Both the position numbers and the translations under genes were made by a program. A DNA stretch of 64,000 nt from Spiroplasma endosymbiont of Dioctria linearis (lineage in GTDB: Bacteria > Bacillota_I > Bacilli_A > Mycoplasmatales > Mycoplasmataceae), in assembly GCF_964030865.1 (NCBI RefSeq), contig NZ_OZ034984.1, positions 186,001 through 250,000 on the forward strand, given 5' to 3'. Below the pieces are notes generated by a model. It was not told where the DNA came from, did no database searches, and saw only the letters and a program-made list of their open reading frames with translations. Positions 45,220 to 58,999 of this stretch are shown one piece after another. The stretch's first letter is position 1. Each line of letters begins with the position of its first letter.

Positions 45220-46977
45220 ATGAAAAAAGTGATACCAGGAATTTGAATAATCAAATATAGTTTTAAATCTATTATAAAAGAGCGATCTTTTATAATATTT
45301 AATGGACTATATTTACTATTTTCCTTATTAATAGCAATCTACTCAGTTTTTCAAAAGAATAATAGTAGTTTCTTATTAATTTTTGACTATTATGTTTTAT
45401 TAACTATATTTATAATATTATTTATTTTATGTTTGCGATTAGCTCAATATTTTTATGTAGTAAAAAGAGATGATATGACTTTAAATATAATAGTCACTCA
45501 GCAGTTATCAAGAGCCAAATTATTTAGTTATCAATTTATGGCATTTATTTTATTAATGTTTTTTAATATATCAATTACGTATTTATTGATAAATCTTATT
45601 AATATGCTTTTTTTAGTGCAAGTAAATTTCTTTTTACTAAGAGTTACAACTACTTATTTTGTTTATGCTTTTATAAGCTGTTTATTTTTAATTAATTTTT
45701 TTCTACTAATATCTTTATTTGCAAATATTCAAGTTTCGACTATTATAGCGACTTTAATATTGGCAAGTTCCTTTATTAGTAATTTACCTTATACTTTTTT
45801 AATCCAAGGTGAAGAAAATAAAAACATAACTTTTTCTTATAAAAATGCAAATACCGCTATGTCAGTTAATGAGATATATGATTCTTATAATCTTAAAAAT
45901 CAAGTTTTAAATAAAAAAATTAAATATTCTAATTTGAGTTTTGAAATATATAATAATTTTATAGATAATCAATTTGAAACAGACCCTAATTCAATAAATA
46001 ATAATTTTAACAATGCTTCTAGCATTCAAAAAAGAATTAATTTTTGAATGGATTTGGGAGTTGTAGAAGAAAAACAACAGATAGTAGAATTAAATGAGCC
46101 TACAAAAATTATTGCAGTAAATAATAATTCACAATTATCAAAATGAAAAGGTGATGAAGTTAATTTAAAGTTTGAATTAAAGTATAGATTCTTAACAATT
46201 GAAGAGTTAGAAAATAAAATTAAAGTAAATTTTTTTAGTAAAGAAAAGGAAAAAATTATTAAAGAGTTTATTGAATTTACAAATTTTATAACAAAAGTTA
46301 ATAATAATTTTCAAGATAAATTTTATGATTTATTTGATGTATTTATTTTTCTTAATGAAAAATATAATATTGAAAAAAACTACATAAAAAATGTTACAAA
46401 ACCACAGGAAGAAAAGATGTTATTAAAAGATAAAGACATAGTAGAAATTTATCAAAGTTATTTCTCATTTTCTGATAATAAATTAAGATTAGAAAGTTCT
46501 AAAGTAAGTAATTTAATACAAGAAACACTATTTTTCCCTACAATGTTAAGTATTAGAATTTTAGAAAACTATTTTATACGTTATACAAATAATATGGTTA
46601 TTTTTGAAAATAGCACTGTAATTAAAAACGAAAATTGAACAAAATATATTAAATCAAGAAATTTATATAATATTTCATTTCAGTTTAATTTTATTTCCAA
46701 TATGTTGCAAAATTATACATATTTTGGGGGGAGAAGCTATGATCATATTTGATTTGAACCAGAGAGCTCAAGTAAAATATATTTTAATAGGCAAGATAAC
46801 TTGTTTATTTCTCAACCATCTTATGCATTTAAAATTAATTCAGAAAATAAATTAGACTCTCAAACATATAATAATTTTATTGCACCTTATTATTATGTAA
46901 TTTTTCAAGCCATGATTGCTATTATTAATTATTATGTTGCAAAAAATAAATTTAGAAAGTTAGATTTAACAGGATAA
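45220..46977 (+). CDS. ABC-2 type permease, family B, copy 2
   Basis: 585 aa, same as the 39203 gene except for scattered substitutions (DDMTLNI, NLINMLFLVQVNF, RFLTIEE). ATG 45220 again overlaps the stop of a 5-codon frame (MEFYI) that begins at the lipoprotein stop, with no ribosome site of its own. The ATPase ATG follows after 3 bp. Confidence 0.8.
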
Positions 46978-46980
46978 AGT

Positions 46981-47898
46981 ATGGAACAAATAATAAAATT
47001 TGAAAATTATATAAAAAAATTTAAAAAGAAAGTTATTGGTCCTTTGAATTGCTCAATTCAAAAAGGAAGAATAACAGCTTTGCTTGGAAGTAGTGGGAGT
47101 GGTAAAACTGTTATAATCAATTCACTATTAGGAATAATCAAGGAATTTAAAGGAGATATTAAAATTGAAAATATCTCTAGAAAAAAGGGTAAATACTTTT
47201 TAGTAAATAGCAAAATAGGCTATTATACTCAGATGGATTTTTCCTTATATGTTGTAAGTGCCTATAAGTTTTTATTGGATATGTGTATAATGATGGGTCT
47301 AACTAAAGTTATTTCAAGAAAAAGAATTGAATATTGAATGAAATATTTTGATATTTGAGAGTCAAGAAATAAACCAATTAAAAGTTTTTCATGAGGAATG
47401 AAAAATAGAATGAATTTAATATTGTGCTTTATTAAAGAACCAGAAATTCTTATTCTTGATGAACCTGGAGCTAATTTAGATTCATATTGAAGAAATAAAA
47501 TTAAAATATTATTGATGGATGCTAAAAAAGATGGCAAAACAATAATAGTTACTGTTCATAATATTGATGAAATAGCAGATATTATTGATGATTTTATAAT
47601 TATTGATAATGGGCAAAACATTTTTAATGGTTCAGCTGAAAAACTAAATGTTTACTCAAAATATAAAGTATATATAAGTGAACAATTTGAAGTACAAAAC
47701 TTTAGAAATTTTTTATCAACTAATAATATAAAATCATTTAAATATGATGAAATTGAAAACTCTTTAGTAGTTGCAATTGAAAATTTTAAACAATTAAACT
47801 TCCTATTTTTATATTTAATTAAAAATAATTTGCCCTTAAAAAACTTGCTTAAATTGCCAATTAATATGGAAGCTATTTATAAAGCTTTGGAAAATTAG
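46981..47898 (+). CDS. ABC transporter ATPase, family B, copy 2
   Basis: 305 aa. All ATPase motifs as in copy B1; it reads YIKKFKKK and RKKGKYF where B1 has YTKKFKKK and RKKRKYF, which B3 and B4 mostly share. Ends about 30 bp before the next IS left end. Confidence 0.9.
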
Positions 47899-47928
47899 TT
47901 TTATATTTAACTTTAATTATTAGGGGTA

Positions 47929-49186
47929 GGTATTGGGGGGTCTAAGTACATAGGTCTCCCATTTTTATTTATATAATTCCGAACAAAATTATAATTGTAT
48001 TAGCAAAATAGGTTTTATTTAAATGAGTTAAAAACTCATGCTGTTAATGATTATATTAATGGTATTAAATTAAAAGATATTGCAATTAAATATAATATAA
48101 AAGCCAACTGAAGTATTTTAGATTGATATCAAAAATGTCATAAGTCATCTGATATTAAAGTATTTGATAGAAAAAAACGTAGTTAAACCAATCAAACTAG
48201 ACTTAAAAATAAAGCTAGTAAATATAGCAAAGAAAATAAAGAAATAAAAAAACTTTTTTAAATTAGAAGCAAAAATTAAGTGAAGTGCTCATTTAATAGT
48301 AATTAAGATGGAAAAAAAGGAAAGGGAACAAGTAGAAAAACAAATTGAAATATTTAAAAAATTTATAGTCTCATTTCTAATAGTTTATCAAAAGGTTAAT
48401 AAAAAACCATATACAAAAAAGATATCATTCGGATATATAAAACAGTATATGAATTATTGTTAAGGAAAAGTGATGCAATACAAAATCTTCTAATTTATGA
48501 TGCTGGTTATCGTAGGTATATTAATTGAATTAAAAGAGGAAAACTTGAATATAAAAGAAAATATCATATTCATGCCAAAGAAGTTTTAGAGAGTATTTAA
48601 TCAAGGAAGTATTCTATATTTGGTGTCGAGAATGCTAGATTAAAAATATTAAGGGGCTTCAATATAAATTTTTCGAGAGAGACAATTATTAAACTCAGAA
48701 AGAAATTTTTATTAAAACTAAAAAAGGAAAGAGTTTCTACTAAATAAAAAACAAGAATGGCAATAAGTAATCATAAAAGAAATCCATCATTAGATCTTGT
48801 AAAAGGAGAATATAGATTTGCTAAATATTTTAAAAAGTTGAAATTGATGGTACGGGATTTAAAAATATTTATATTAGTGGAGTTAAAACGAAACACTTAT
48901 TTTTATCAGCATATGACTTTTACTTTAATGAAATTAGCTTTAAGTTAGCAAGTCTGAAAATATAACAGTAACTCTTGAAAATCTAGAAAGTTTAACAAGA
49001 AAAATGGTTTTAGGTTAAATAAAGAAAATTTTTATACATAGTGATTTAGGTTTTGCACTTACAATTAAAGAAACAGAAAAATTCTGTAATCAAAATAATA
49101 TACTTAGGTCAAATTCAGTCTCGCGATTTAAAGGAAATCAATTTCTAGACCAAATACATAGATGACTCAAAAAGTATTTTAATTAA
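47929..49186 (+). mobile_element. Decayed IS3-like element, unit B3
   Basis: Left end ggtattggggggtctaagta; some 20 bp of the transposase start are missing (ttttatttaaatgagttaaa). Transposase heavily broken; right terminus absent as in the other B units. Confidence 0.8.
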
Positions 49187-49234
49187 AGGTACGCTTATTC
49201 GCTCAAAAAATTTTTATATCTTAAAATAGTCACT

Positions 49235-49280
49235 ACACTTAAAAATGTTTTAAATTTAATAAAACATTTTTAAGTGTTTT
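49235..49280 (+). terminator. Perfect 18-bp hairpin upstream of poly(T), B3
   Basis: Stem 49235-49252 with 49260-49277, four-T tail. Confidence 0.65.
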
Positions 49281-49288
49281 AAATCACT

Positions 49289-49318
49289 TTGCTTTTTTTT
49301 TTTTTTTTTAAATAATCT
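49289..49318 (+). promoter_or_regulatory. Poly(T)-spacer promoter of lipoprotein B3
   Basis: TTGCTT (49289-49294), 18-nt spacer, TAATCT (49313-49318); 17 T at 49293-49309. Same geometry as A1, A2 and B2. Confidence 0.65.
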
Positions 49319-49355
49319 AAAAATAGATTATTAAAAAATAATCAAGGAGGATAAA

Positions 49356-51203
49356 ATGAAAAAATTATTAAGCTTATTAGCTGCTTTTAGTTTAGTTACA
49401 ACAAGTAGCGTGACTGTAGTTTCTTGCGGAGACAAAACAGTTGTTCTTCCAATCATTGAAGACAATAGTCAATTAATTAAGGAGTTAAAAACTGAAACTA
49501 ATGAAATTTTTAAAAAACACTTAAAGAATAATGTTTATAAAAATTTAATTAGCTTACCAGAAATGGAAGTAAATAATAAGTTTTTAACTAAAAATAAAAT
49601 TAATCAGTATCAAGGTAAAACAGTAGGAGAAATTGATTCATATGATTTACAAAAATTAGAAATAGATATGAAGAAAGTTTTAGATATTAATGAATTAACA
49701 AAGTCACTAAATCAATTGAAAAATGTAAACAAATATAAAATACTTTTAAATGATGTTGATAGTTTAATTAAAAATGTAATTTTTGATTGAGAATCATTAG
49801 TAATTAAGTCTTATGAAAAAGAGAAAATATATTTAGGGAATGTAATTGTTGATTATAAAATTGAAGTTCAATATAAAGGAGTCAAGGATATTGAAACTTT
49901 TAATATTAGTGATAATTTTAAGTATACTTCAACTAATAATGAAGCTTTGAAAAAAGGAAGTGATGACTTTTATAAAGGAATTGCAAAAGATTATTTTTCC
50001 TCAGAAGATGCTCTTGATAAAAAACATACAAATTTAAAATGAAATAAAATTAAGGATTCTAAAGATGAATCAGATGGTTATGGAACCTATGAAACTGAGT
50101 TTAAAAAATATTATCAAGAGGCAGCTAAAACAAATGGTTTTGAAACTTCAATGACAAATTTTATTAAAAATAATTATTTTAGTGAAATAAGTAGTACATT
50201 ACCGCTTTCTTTTGAAGGAGATTTGATTTACAAATCATCTGACATGAATAAATACTCGCTGTTTAAATCAATAAATACTGGAAAAAGTTATAATGATTCA
50301 AATTCAATTAAATTAGATTATAAAACTGCTGAGGGAAGAATAATGCTGAATACTGTTTTTAGAAATGATCCAAATAAGTCAGAAACTCAACAAGCATTAG
50401 TAAATAGTTATTTTACAAATGATAATTATAAAGTTTGAGAAGAGCAATATAAACTTGCAAAAGAAAATTTCCTAAAAGAATTATCAATTGATAAAGAATC
50501 TTCAATTGTTCAGACAAATGAATTTAAAAGTTCTTTAGCATTAGGATATGTTAATTTAACTGGTTTATCAATTAATTTAGCAGATGGTGGTTATATTCAT
50601 GAGTTACCAGATTTTAGAATAGCTGTTAATTATTTAATTGATGTTGAACAGTCTAAAAGTAAAATATTAGATAACTTAGCTAAATTCTCTGTGAATAGTT
50701 TAAAGGTTTGACATAAAACAATGGGAGTAGTTTATGGTTATGAATATCCAGAATATAATTCTGCTCAAGATTTCTTGATGGTCATTAAAAGCTCAAAACT
50801 GACTAATGAGTTTGTAGAAAAAAGTAAAAAAGCTCCAGGTTGAGGTGATTTATGATCAGCCATATTTAATTGAAGTTTTGGTTTAAGTGATAGATTTGAA
50901 TTTACAGAAGATAGATTAAATATGTTAAATCAAGCAAAACTTCCTGAAGATTCAATGTACACAATAGGATTCCAGGAAAAGAACTTTGCATTTCCAGCTA
51001 GTAGATGAACATGGACAGACTTTGATTGAATTACAGAAAAAAATGGACTTAGTTTAAAATGACATAAAGCACCTGATAAAGAGATCACTAACAATAATAT
51101 TATGCTTTGAGACTTAGGCTATATCAATTTTTATATTGATTTAGATCAAATTACATTAGGTTGTAAAACATTAGGTCAAAAGGACTTTATTAAATTCATC
51201 TAA
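49356..51203 (+). CDS. Surface lipoprotein, family B, copy 3
   Basis: 615 aa; signal peptide and lipobox (TVVSCGDK) and most of the body as in B2. The variable C-terminal segment has its own sequence (KKAPGWGDLWSAIFNWSF..., AFPASRWTWTDF, HKAPDKEITNNN). A strong ribosome site (AAGGAGG) precedes ATG 49356. Confidence 0.85.
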
Positions 51204-51219
51204 TGGAATTTTATATTTA

Positions 51220-52977
51220 ATGAAAAAAGTGATACCAGGAATTTGAATAATCAAATATAGTTTTAAATCTATTATAAAAGAGCGATCTTTTATAATATTT
51301 AATGGACTGTATTTATTATTTTCCTTATTAATAGCAATCTACTCAGTTTTTCAAAAGAATAATAGTAGTTTCTTATTAATTTTTGATTATTATGTTTTAT
51401 TAACTATATTTATAATATTATTTATTTTATGTTTGCGATTAGCTCAATATTTTTATGTAGTAAAAAGAGATGATAAGACTTTAAATATAATAGTCACTCA
51501 GCAGTTATCAAGAACTAAATTATTTAGTTATCAATTTATGGCATTTATTTTATTAATATTATTTAATATATCAATTACGTATTTATTGATAAATATTATT
51601 AATATGCTTTTTTTAGTGCAATTAAATTTATTCTTATTAAGAGTTACAACTACTTATTTTGTTTATGCTTTTATAAGCTGTTTATTTTTAATTAATTTTT
51701 TTCTACTAATATCTTTATTTGCAAATATTCAAGTTTCAACTATTATAGCTACTTTAATATTGGCAAGTTCTTTTATTAGTAACTTACCTTATACTTTTTT
51801 AATCCAAGGTGAAGAAAATAAAAGTATAACTTTTTCTTATAAAAATGCAAATACCGCTATGTCAGTTAATGAGATATATGATTCTTATAATCTTAAAAGT
51901 CATGTTTTAAATAAAAAAATTAAATATTCTAATTTGAGTTTTGAGATATATAACAATTTTATAGATAATCAATTTGAAACAGATCCTAATTCCATAAATA
52001 ATAATTTTAATAATGCTTCTAGTATTCAAAAAAGAATTAATTTTTGAATGGATTTGGGAGTTGTAGAAGAAAGGCAACAGATAGTAGAATTTAATGAACC
52101 TACAAAAATTATTGCAGTAAATAATAATTCACAATTATCAAAATGAAAAGGTGATGAAGTTAATTTAAAGTTTGAATTAAAGTATAGATTCTTAACAGTT
52201 GAGGAGCTAGAAAATAAAATTAAAGCAAATTTTTTTAGTAAAGAAAAGGAAAAAATTATTAAAGAGTTTATTGAATTTACAAATTTTATAACAAAAGTTA
52301 ATAATAATTTTCAAGATAAGTTTTATGATTTATTTGATGTATTTATTTTTCTTAATGAGAAAGATAATATTGAAAAAAACTACATAAAAAATGTTACAAA
52401 ACCACAGGATAAAAAGATGTTATTAAAAGATAAAGACATAGTAGAAATTTATCAAAGTTATTTCTCATTCTCTAATAATAAATTAAGATTAGAAAGTTCT
52501 AAAGTAAGTAATTTAATACAAGAAACACTATTTTTCCCTACAATGTTAAGTATTAGGATTTTAGAAAACTATTTTATACGTTATACAAATAATATGGTTA
52601 TTTTTGAAAATAGCACTATAATTAAAAATGAAAATTGAACAAAATATATTAAATCAAGAAATTTATATAATATTTCATTTCAGTTTAATTTTATTTCCAA
52701 TATGTTGCAAAATTATACATATTTTGGTGGAAGAAGCTATGATCATATATGATTTGAACCAGAAAGTTCAAGTAAAATATATTTTAATAAGCAAGATAAC
52801 TTGTTTATTTCTCAACCATCTTATGCATTTAAAATTAATTCAGTCAATAAATTAGACTCTCAAACATATAATAATTTTATAGCACCTTATTATTATGTAA
52901 TTTTTCAAGCCATGATTGCTATTATTAATTATTATGTTGCAAAAAATAAATTTAGAAAGTTAGATTTAACAGGATAA
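51220..52977 (+). CDS. ABC-2 type permease, family B, copy 3
   Basis: 585 aa, colinear with copies 1 and 2; small differences such as SRTKLFSYQ, VVEERQQIVEF and KPQDKKML. Same TAATG overlap with a 5-codon frame at the start. Nine bases (with a duplicated ataaag) separate it from the ATPase, against three in B1 and B2. Confidence 0.8.
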
Positions 52978-52986
52978 AGATAAAGT

Positions 52987-53904
52987 ATGGAACAAATAAT
53001 AAAATTTGAAAATTATATAAAAAGATTTAAAAAGAAAGTTATTGGTCCTTTGAATTGCTCAATTCAAAAAGGAAGAATAACAGCTTTGCTTGGAAGTAGT
53101 GGGAGTGGTAAAACTGTTATAATCAATTCACTATTAGGAATAATCAAGGAATTTAAAGGAGATATTAAAATTGAAAATATCTCTAGAAAAAAGGGTAAAT
53201 ACTTTTTAGTAAATAGTAAAATAGGCTATTATACTCAGATGGATTTTTCATTATATGTTGTAAGTGCCTATAAGTTTTTATTGGATATGTGTATAATGAT
53301 GGGTCTAACTAAAGTTATTTCAAGAGAAAGAATTGAATATTGAATGAAATATTTTGATATTTGAGAGTCAAGAAATAAACCAATTAAAAGTTTTTCATGA
53401 GGAATGAAAAATAGAATGAATTTAATATTGTGCTTTATTAAAGAACCAGAAATTCTTATTCTTGATGAACCTGGAGCTAATTTAGATTCATATTGAAGAA
53501 ATAAAATTAAAATATTATTGATGGATGCTAAAAAAGATGGCAAAACAATAATAGTTACTGTTCATAATATTGATGAAATAGCAGATATTATTGATGATTT
53601 TATAATTATTGATAATGGGCAAAACATTTTTAATGGTTCAGCTGAAAAACTAAATGTTTACTCAAAATATAAAGTATATATAAGTGAACAATTTGAAGTA
53701 CAAAACTTTAGAAATTTTTTATCAACTAATAATATAAAATCCTTTAAATATGATGAAATTGAAAACTCCTTAGTAGTTGCAATTGAAAATTTTAAGCAAT
53801 TAAACTTCTTATTTTTATATTTAATTAAAAATAATTTGCCCTTAAAAAACTTGCTTAAATTGCCAATTAATATGGAAGCTATTTATAAAGCTTTGGAAAA
53901 TTAA
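52987..53904 (+). CDS. ABC transporter ATPase, family B, copy 3
   Basis: 305 aa, motifs unchanged (GSSGSGKT, FSWGMKNR, LDEPGANLD). Distinguishing residues are YIKRFKKK near the start and SRERIEYW where the others have SRKRIEYW. Confidence 0.9.
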
Positions 53905-53934
53905 TTTTATATTTAACTTTAATTATTAACAGTA

Positions 53935-55209
53935 GATATTGGGGGGCTAAGTACATAGGCCTCCCAATTTTTTTGTTTTATAATTTAGAATAAGATTATA
54001 ATTGTATTAGCAAAAGAGGTTGCATTTAAATGAAATACTTAAATGAGTTAAAAATTTAAACTGTTAATGATTATATTAATCCTATTAAATTAAAAGATAT
54101 TGCAATTAAATATATTATAAAAGATAACTCAAGTCTTTTAGATTGATATCAAAAATGTCATAAGTCATCTGTTATTAAAGTATTTGATAGAAAAAAAACG
54201 TAGTTAAACCAATCAAACTAGACTTAAAAATAAAGATAGTAAATATAGCGAAGAAAATAAAGAAATAAAAAAACTTTTTAAATTAGAAGCAAAAATTAAG
54301 CGAAGTGTCATTTAATATAAGTTAAGAATGAAAAGAGCAAAAGAGAACAGGTAGAAAAACAAGTTGAAATATTTAAAAACTTTATAACTTCATTTCTAAT
54401 AGTTTATCAAAAGGTTAATAAAAAACCATATACAAAAAAATATTATTCGGATATATAAAACAGTATATGAATTATCCTTAATGAAAAATGATGCAATAAA
54501 AAATTCTCTAATTTATGGTGTTGGTTATCGTAGTTATACTAATTGAATTAAAAGAGGAAAACTCGAATATAAAAGATAATATTATATTCATGCTAAAGGA
54601 GTTTTAGAGAGTATTTATTCAAGGAAGTATTGTATATTTTGTGTCGAGAATGCTAGATTAAAAACATTAAAGAACTTCAATATAAAGCTTTTAAGAGAGA
54701 CAATTATTGAACGCAGAAAGGAAATTTTATTAAAACTAAAAAAGAAAATAGTTTCCACTAAATCAAAAACAGGAATGGCAATAAGTAATCATAAAAGAAA
54801 TACATTATTAGATCTTATAAAAAGAGAATATAGATCTGATAAATATTTAAAAAAAATTGAAATTGAAGGTACCTGATTTAAAAATATTTATATTAATGGA
54901 GCTAAAAATAAACACTTATTTTCACCTGTATATGACTTTTACTCTAATGAAATTAGCTCATATTCAGTTGGCAACTCTGAAAATATAACAGTAACTCTTG
55001 AAATGTTAGAAAGTTTAATAAGAAAAACGGGTTTAGGCTGAATAAAGAAAATTTTTATACATAGTGATTTATCATCTGCACTTATAAGTAAAGAAACAGA
55101 AAAATTTTGTAATCAGAATAATATACTTAGGTCAAATTTAGTCTCACGATTTAAAGGAATTAAATTTCTAGAGCAAATACATAGATGACTCAAACAGTAT
55201 TTTAATTAA
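53935..55209 (+). mobile_element. Decayed IS3-like element, unit B4
   Basis: Left end mutated to gatattggggggctaagta. Transposase remnant resembles B1 more than B2 or B3 in its second half (tattgtatattttgtg, aaggtacctgattt). No right terminus. Confidence 0.8.
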
Positions 55210-55259
55210 ATGTACCTTTATTCGCTTAAAAAATTTTATTATACTTTAAAATAACCACT

Positions 55260-55305
55260 ACACTTAAAAATGTTTTAAATTTAATAAAACATTTTTAAGT
55301 GTTTT
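55260..55305 (+). terminator. Perfect 18-bp hairpin upstream of poly(T), B4
   Basis: Stem 55260-55277 with 55285-55302, identical to B1. Confidence 0.65.
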
Positions 55306-55322
55306 AACTTAATTTGCTTTTC

Positions 55323-55350
55323 TTGATTTTTTTTTTTTTTTTTATAAAAT
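55323..55350 (+). promoter_or_regulatory. Poly(T) promoter region of pseudogene B4
   Basis: 17 T at 55327-55343; TTGATT (55323-55328) and TAAAAT (55345-55350) are 16 nt apart, two more than in the otherwise matching B1 promoter. Confidence 0.5.
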
Positions 55351-55387
55351 AAAAAAAGATTATTAAAAAATAATCAAGGAGGATAAA

Positions 55388-57214
55388 ATGAAAAAACTAT
55401 TAAGTTTATTAGCTGCTTTTAGTTTAGTTACAACAAGTAGTGTAGCTGTAGTTGCTTGTGGAGATAAAACAGTTACTCCCCCAATTATTGAAGACAATAG
55501 TCAATTAATTAAGGAGTTAGAAACTGAAACTAATAAAATTTTTGTAGAGCACTTAGAGAATAATGTTTATAAAAAATCAATAATAGAAGCAGATAATAAG
55601 TTTTTAACTAAAAGTAAAATTAAGCAGTACCAAGGTAAAGCAGTAGAAGAAATTGATCCATATGATTTACAACAATTAGAAATAGATATAAAGAAAATTT
55701 TAGATATTAATGAATTAACAAAGTCACTAAATCAATTAAAAAATGTAAACAAATATAAAATCCTTTTAAATGATGTTGATAGTTTAATTAAAAATGTAAT
55801 TTTTGATTGAAAATCATTAATAATTAAAATCTATGAACAAGATGGTTTTGATTTAGGGAAAGTAATTGTTGATTATAAAATTGAAGTTCAATATAAATAT
55901 AAAGGAGTCAAAGATATTCAAAGTTTTAATATCAGTAATATTTTTAGGTATACTTCAAAATAATGAAGCTTTGAAAAAATGAAGTGATGACTTTTATAAA
56001 GAAATTGCAAGAGATTATTTTTCATCAGAAGATGCTCTTGATAAAAAAATACAAATTTAAAATGAAATGACATTAAGGGTTCTAAAGATGAATCAGATGG
56101 TTATAGTAATTATGATGCCTAGTTTAAAAAATATTATCAAGAGAATGCTAAGTCAAATGGTTTTGAAACTTCAATGACAAATTTTATTAAAAATAATTAT
56201 TTTAGTAAAATAAGTAATACATTGCCACTTTCCTTTGAAGGAGACCTTATTTATAAATCTTCAGAAATGAATAAATACTCATTATTTAATACAATAAATA
56301 CTGTAAAAAGTTATAATGATTCAAATTCAATTAAGCTTGATTATAAAACTGATGAAGGAATATTAATGCTGAATACTGTTTTTAAAAATGATCCAAATAA
56401 TTCAGAAACATAACAATCATTAGTAAATAACTACTTTACAAGTAAGAAATATAAAATCTGACAAGACCAATATGCTATTTCAAAACAAAATTTCTTAAAA
56501 GAATTGTAAATTGATAATGAATTTTCTATTGCTCAAGCAAATGAGTTCAAAATCTCATTGGCACTAGGATATGTTAATTTAACTGACTTATAAATTAATT
56601 TAGCAGATGGTAGCTATATTCATGAGTTACCAGATTTTAGATTAGTTGTTAATTATTTAATTGATGCTCAACAATCAGATAGTAAAATTTTAGATAATAT
56701 GGCTAAATTTTCTGTAAATAGTTTAAAGGCTTGACATAAAAAATGGGAGTTGCTTATGGTTATAAATATCTTGAATATAATTCTGCTCAAGATTTCTTGA
56801 TGATCATTAGATGTTCAAATTTAACTAGCAGATTTATTGAAAAAGATAAAACAGTATCTTGACATAGCAATAACTCATTCATTCTTATTTGAATTTTGGT
56901 TTAAGTGATAGATTTGAATTTACAGAAGATAGATTAAATATGTTAAATCAAGCAAAACTTCCTGATAATTCAATGTACTCAATAGGATTACAGCAAAAAG
57001 GATTATCAAATCCAACTAATGTATGAAAGTATACAGACTTTAATTTAATTACAGGGAAAAATGGATTGAGCTTAAAATGAAATAATGGAACCGCAAATAT
57101 AAATAATAGTCTTATGCTTTTTGATTTAGGTTTTAATAATTTTTATATTGATTTAGATCAAATAACATTAGGTTCAAAAAAATGGGATGAAAAAGACTTT
57201 ATTAAATTTATATA
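55388..57214 (+). pseudogene. Surface lipoprotein, family B, copy 4, degraded
   Basis: Opens normally (signal peptide, lipobox AVVACGDK) but a 2-nt loss near 55957 gives TAA at 55961-55963 after 191 codons. Further stops and frameshifts follow (56117 tag, 56411 taa, 56506 taa, 56591 taa, missing bases near 56740 and 56880). Homology runs to the stop region at 57212. The permease and ATPase behind it are intact. The 191-codon N-terminal lipoprotein could still be made. Confidence 0.85.
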
Positions 57215-57232
57215 ATGGAGGTTTTATAAACA

Positions 57233-58990
57233 ATGAAAAAAAACATACCAGGAATATGAATAATAAAATATACTTTTAAATCTATTATAAAAGAGCGATC
57301 CTTTATAATATTTAATGGACTGTATTTATTATTTTCTTTATTAATAGCAATCTACTCAGTTTTTCAAAAGAATAATAGTACTTTCTTATTAATTTTTGAC
57401 TATTATGTTTTATTAACTATATTTATAATATTATTTATTTTGTGTTTGCGATTAGCTCAATATTTTTATGTAGTAAAAAGAGATGATAAGACTTTAAATA
57501 TAATAGTCACTCAGCAGTTATCAAGAGCTAAATTATTTAGTTATCAATTTATGGCATTTATTTTATTAATATTATTTAATATATCAATTACGTATTTATT
57601 AATAAATATTATTAATATGCTTTTTTTAGTGCAATTAAATTTATTCTTATTAAGAGTTACAACTACTTATTTTGTTTATGCTTTTATAAGCTGTTTATTT
57701 TTAATTAATTTTTTTCTACTAATATCTTTATTTGCAAATATTCAAGTTTCGACTATTATAGCGACTTTAATATTGGCAAGTTCCTTTATTAGTAATTTAC
57801 CTTATACTTTTTTAATCCAAGGTGAAGAAAATAAAAGCATAACTTTTTCTTATAAAAATGCAAATACCGCTATGTCAGTTAATGAGATATATGATTCTTA
57901 TAATCTTAAAAATCAAGTTTTAAATAAAAAAAATAAATATTCTAATTTGAGTTTTGAAATATATAACAATTTTATAAATAATCAATTTGAAACAGATCCT
58001 AATTCAATAAATAATAATTTTAATAATGCTTCTAGTATTCAAAAAAGAATTAATTTTTGAATGAATTTGGGAGTTGTAGAAGAAAAGCAACAGATAGTAG
58101 AATTAAATGAACCTACAAAAATTATTGCAGTAAATAATAATTCACAATTATCAAAATGAAAAGGTGATGAAGTTAATTTAAAGTTTGAATTAAAGTGTAG
58201 ATTCTTAACAGTTGAGGAGCTAGAAAATAAAATTAAAGCAAATTTTTTTAGTAAAGAAAAGGAAAAAATTATTAAAGAGTTTATTGAATTTACAAATTTT
58301 ATAACAAAAGTTAATAATAATTTTCAAGATAAGTTTTATGATTTATTTGATGTATTTATTTTTCTTAATGAGAAAGATAATATTGAAAAAAACTACATAA
58401 AAAATGTTACAAAACCACAGGATGAAAAGATGTTATTAAAAGATAAAGACATAGTAGAAATTTACCAAAGTTATTTCTCATTCTCTGATAATAAATTAAG
58501 ATTAGAAAGTTCTAAAGTAAGTAATTTAATACAAGAAACACTATTTTTCCCTACAATGTTAAGTATTAGGATTTTAGAAAACTATTTTATACGTTATACA
58601 AATAATATGGTTATTTTTGAAAATAGCACTGTAATTAAAAATGAAAATTGAACAAAATATATTAAATCAAGAAATTTATATAATATTTCATTTCAGTTTA
58701 ATTTTATTTCCAATATGTTGCAAAATTATACATATTTTGGGGGGAGAAGCTATGATCATATATGATTTGAACCAGAGAGTTCAAGTAAAATATATTTTAA
58801 TAAGCAAGATAACTTGTTTATTTCTCAACCATCTTATGCTTTTAAAATTAATTCAGAAAATAAATTAGACTCTCAAACATATAATAATTTCATTGCACCT
58901 TATTATTATGTAATTTTTCAAGCCATGATTGCTATTATTAATTATTATGTTGCAAAAAATAAATTTAGAAAGTTAGATTTAACAGGATAA
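57233..58990 (+). CDS. ABC-2 type permease, family B, copy 4
   Basis: 585 aa from ATG 57233, intact although its lipoprotein is dead. The start region differs from the other B copies: a GGAGG (57217-57221) precedes it, and the overlapping short frame (MEVL) ends before the ATG. This may be the ancestral arrangement or may let the permease be translated alone. Unique residues include KKNIPGIWIIKYTF at the N-terminus, NKKNKYSNL and LKCRFLTV. Confidence 0.8.
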
Positions 58991-58999
58991 AGATAATGT

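Noticed and set aside
52628-52855. Extra short plus-strand gene inside the family B permeases (also 40611, 58641)
   Set aside because: It is an alternative frame within the permease coding sequence and is absent or broken in copy B2.
35894-55209. Repeated units as a CRISPR or integron array
   Set aside because: Units are ~6 kb with full operons; no short direct repeats with unique spacers, no cas genes, integrase or attC-like sites.
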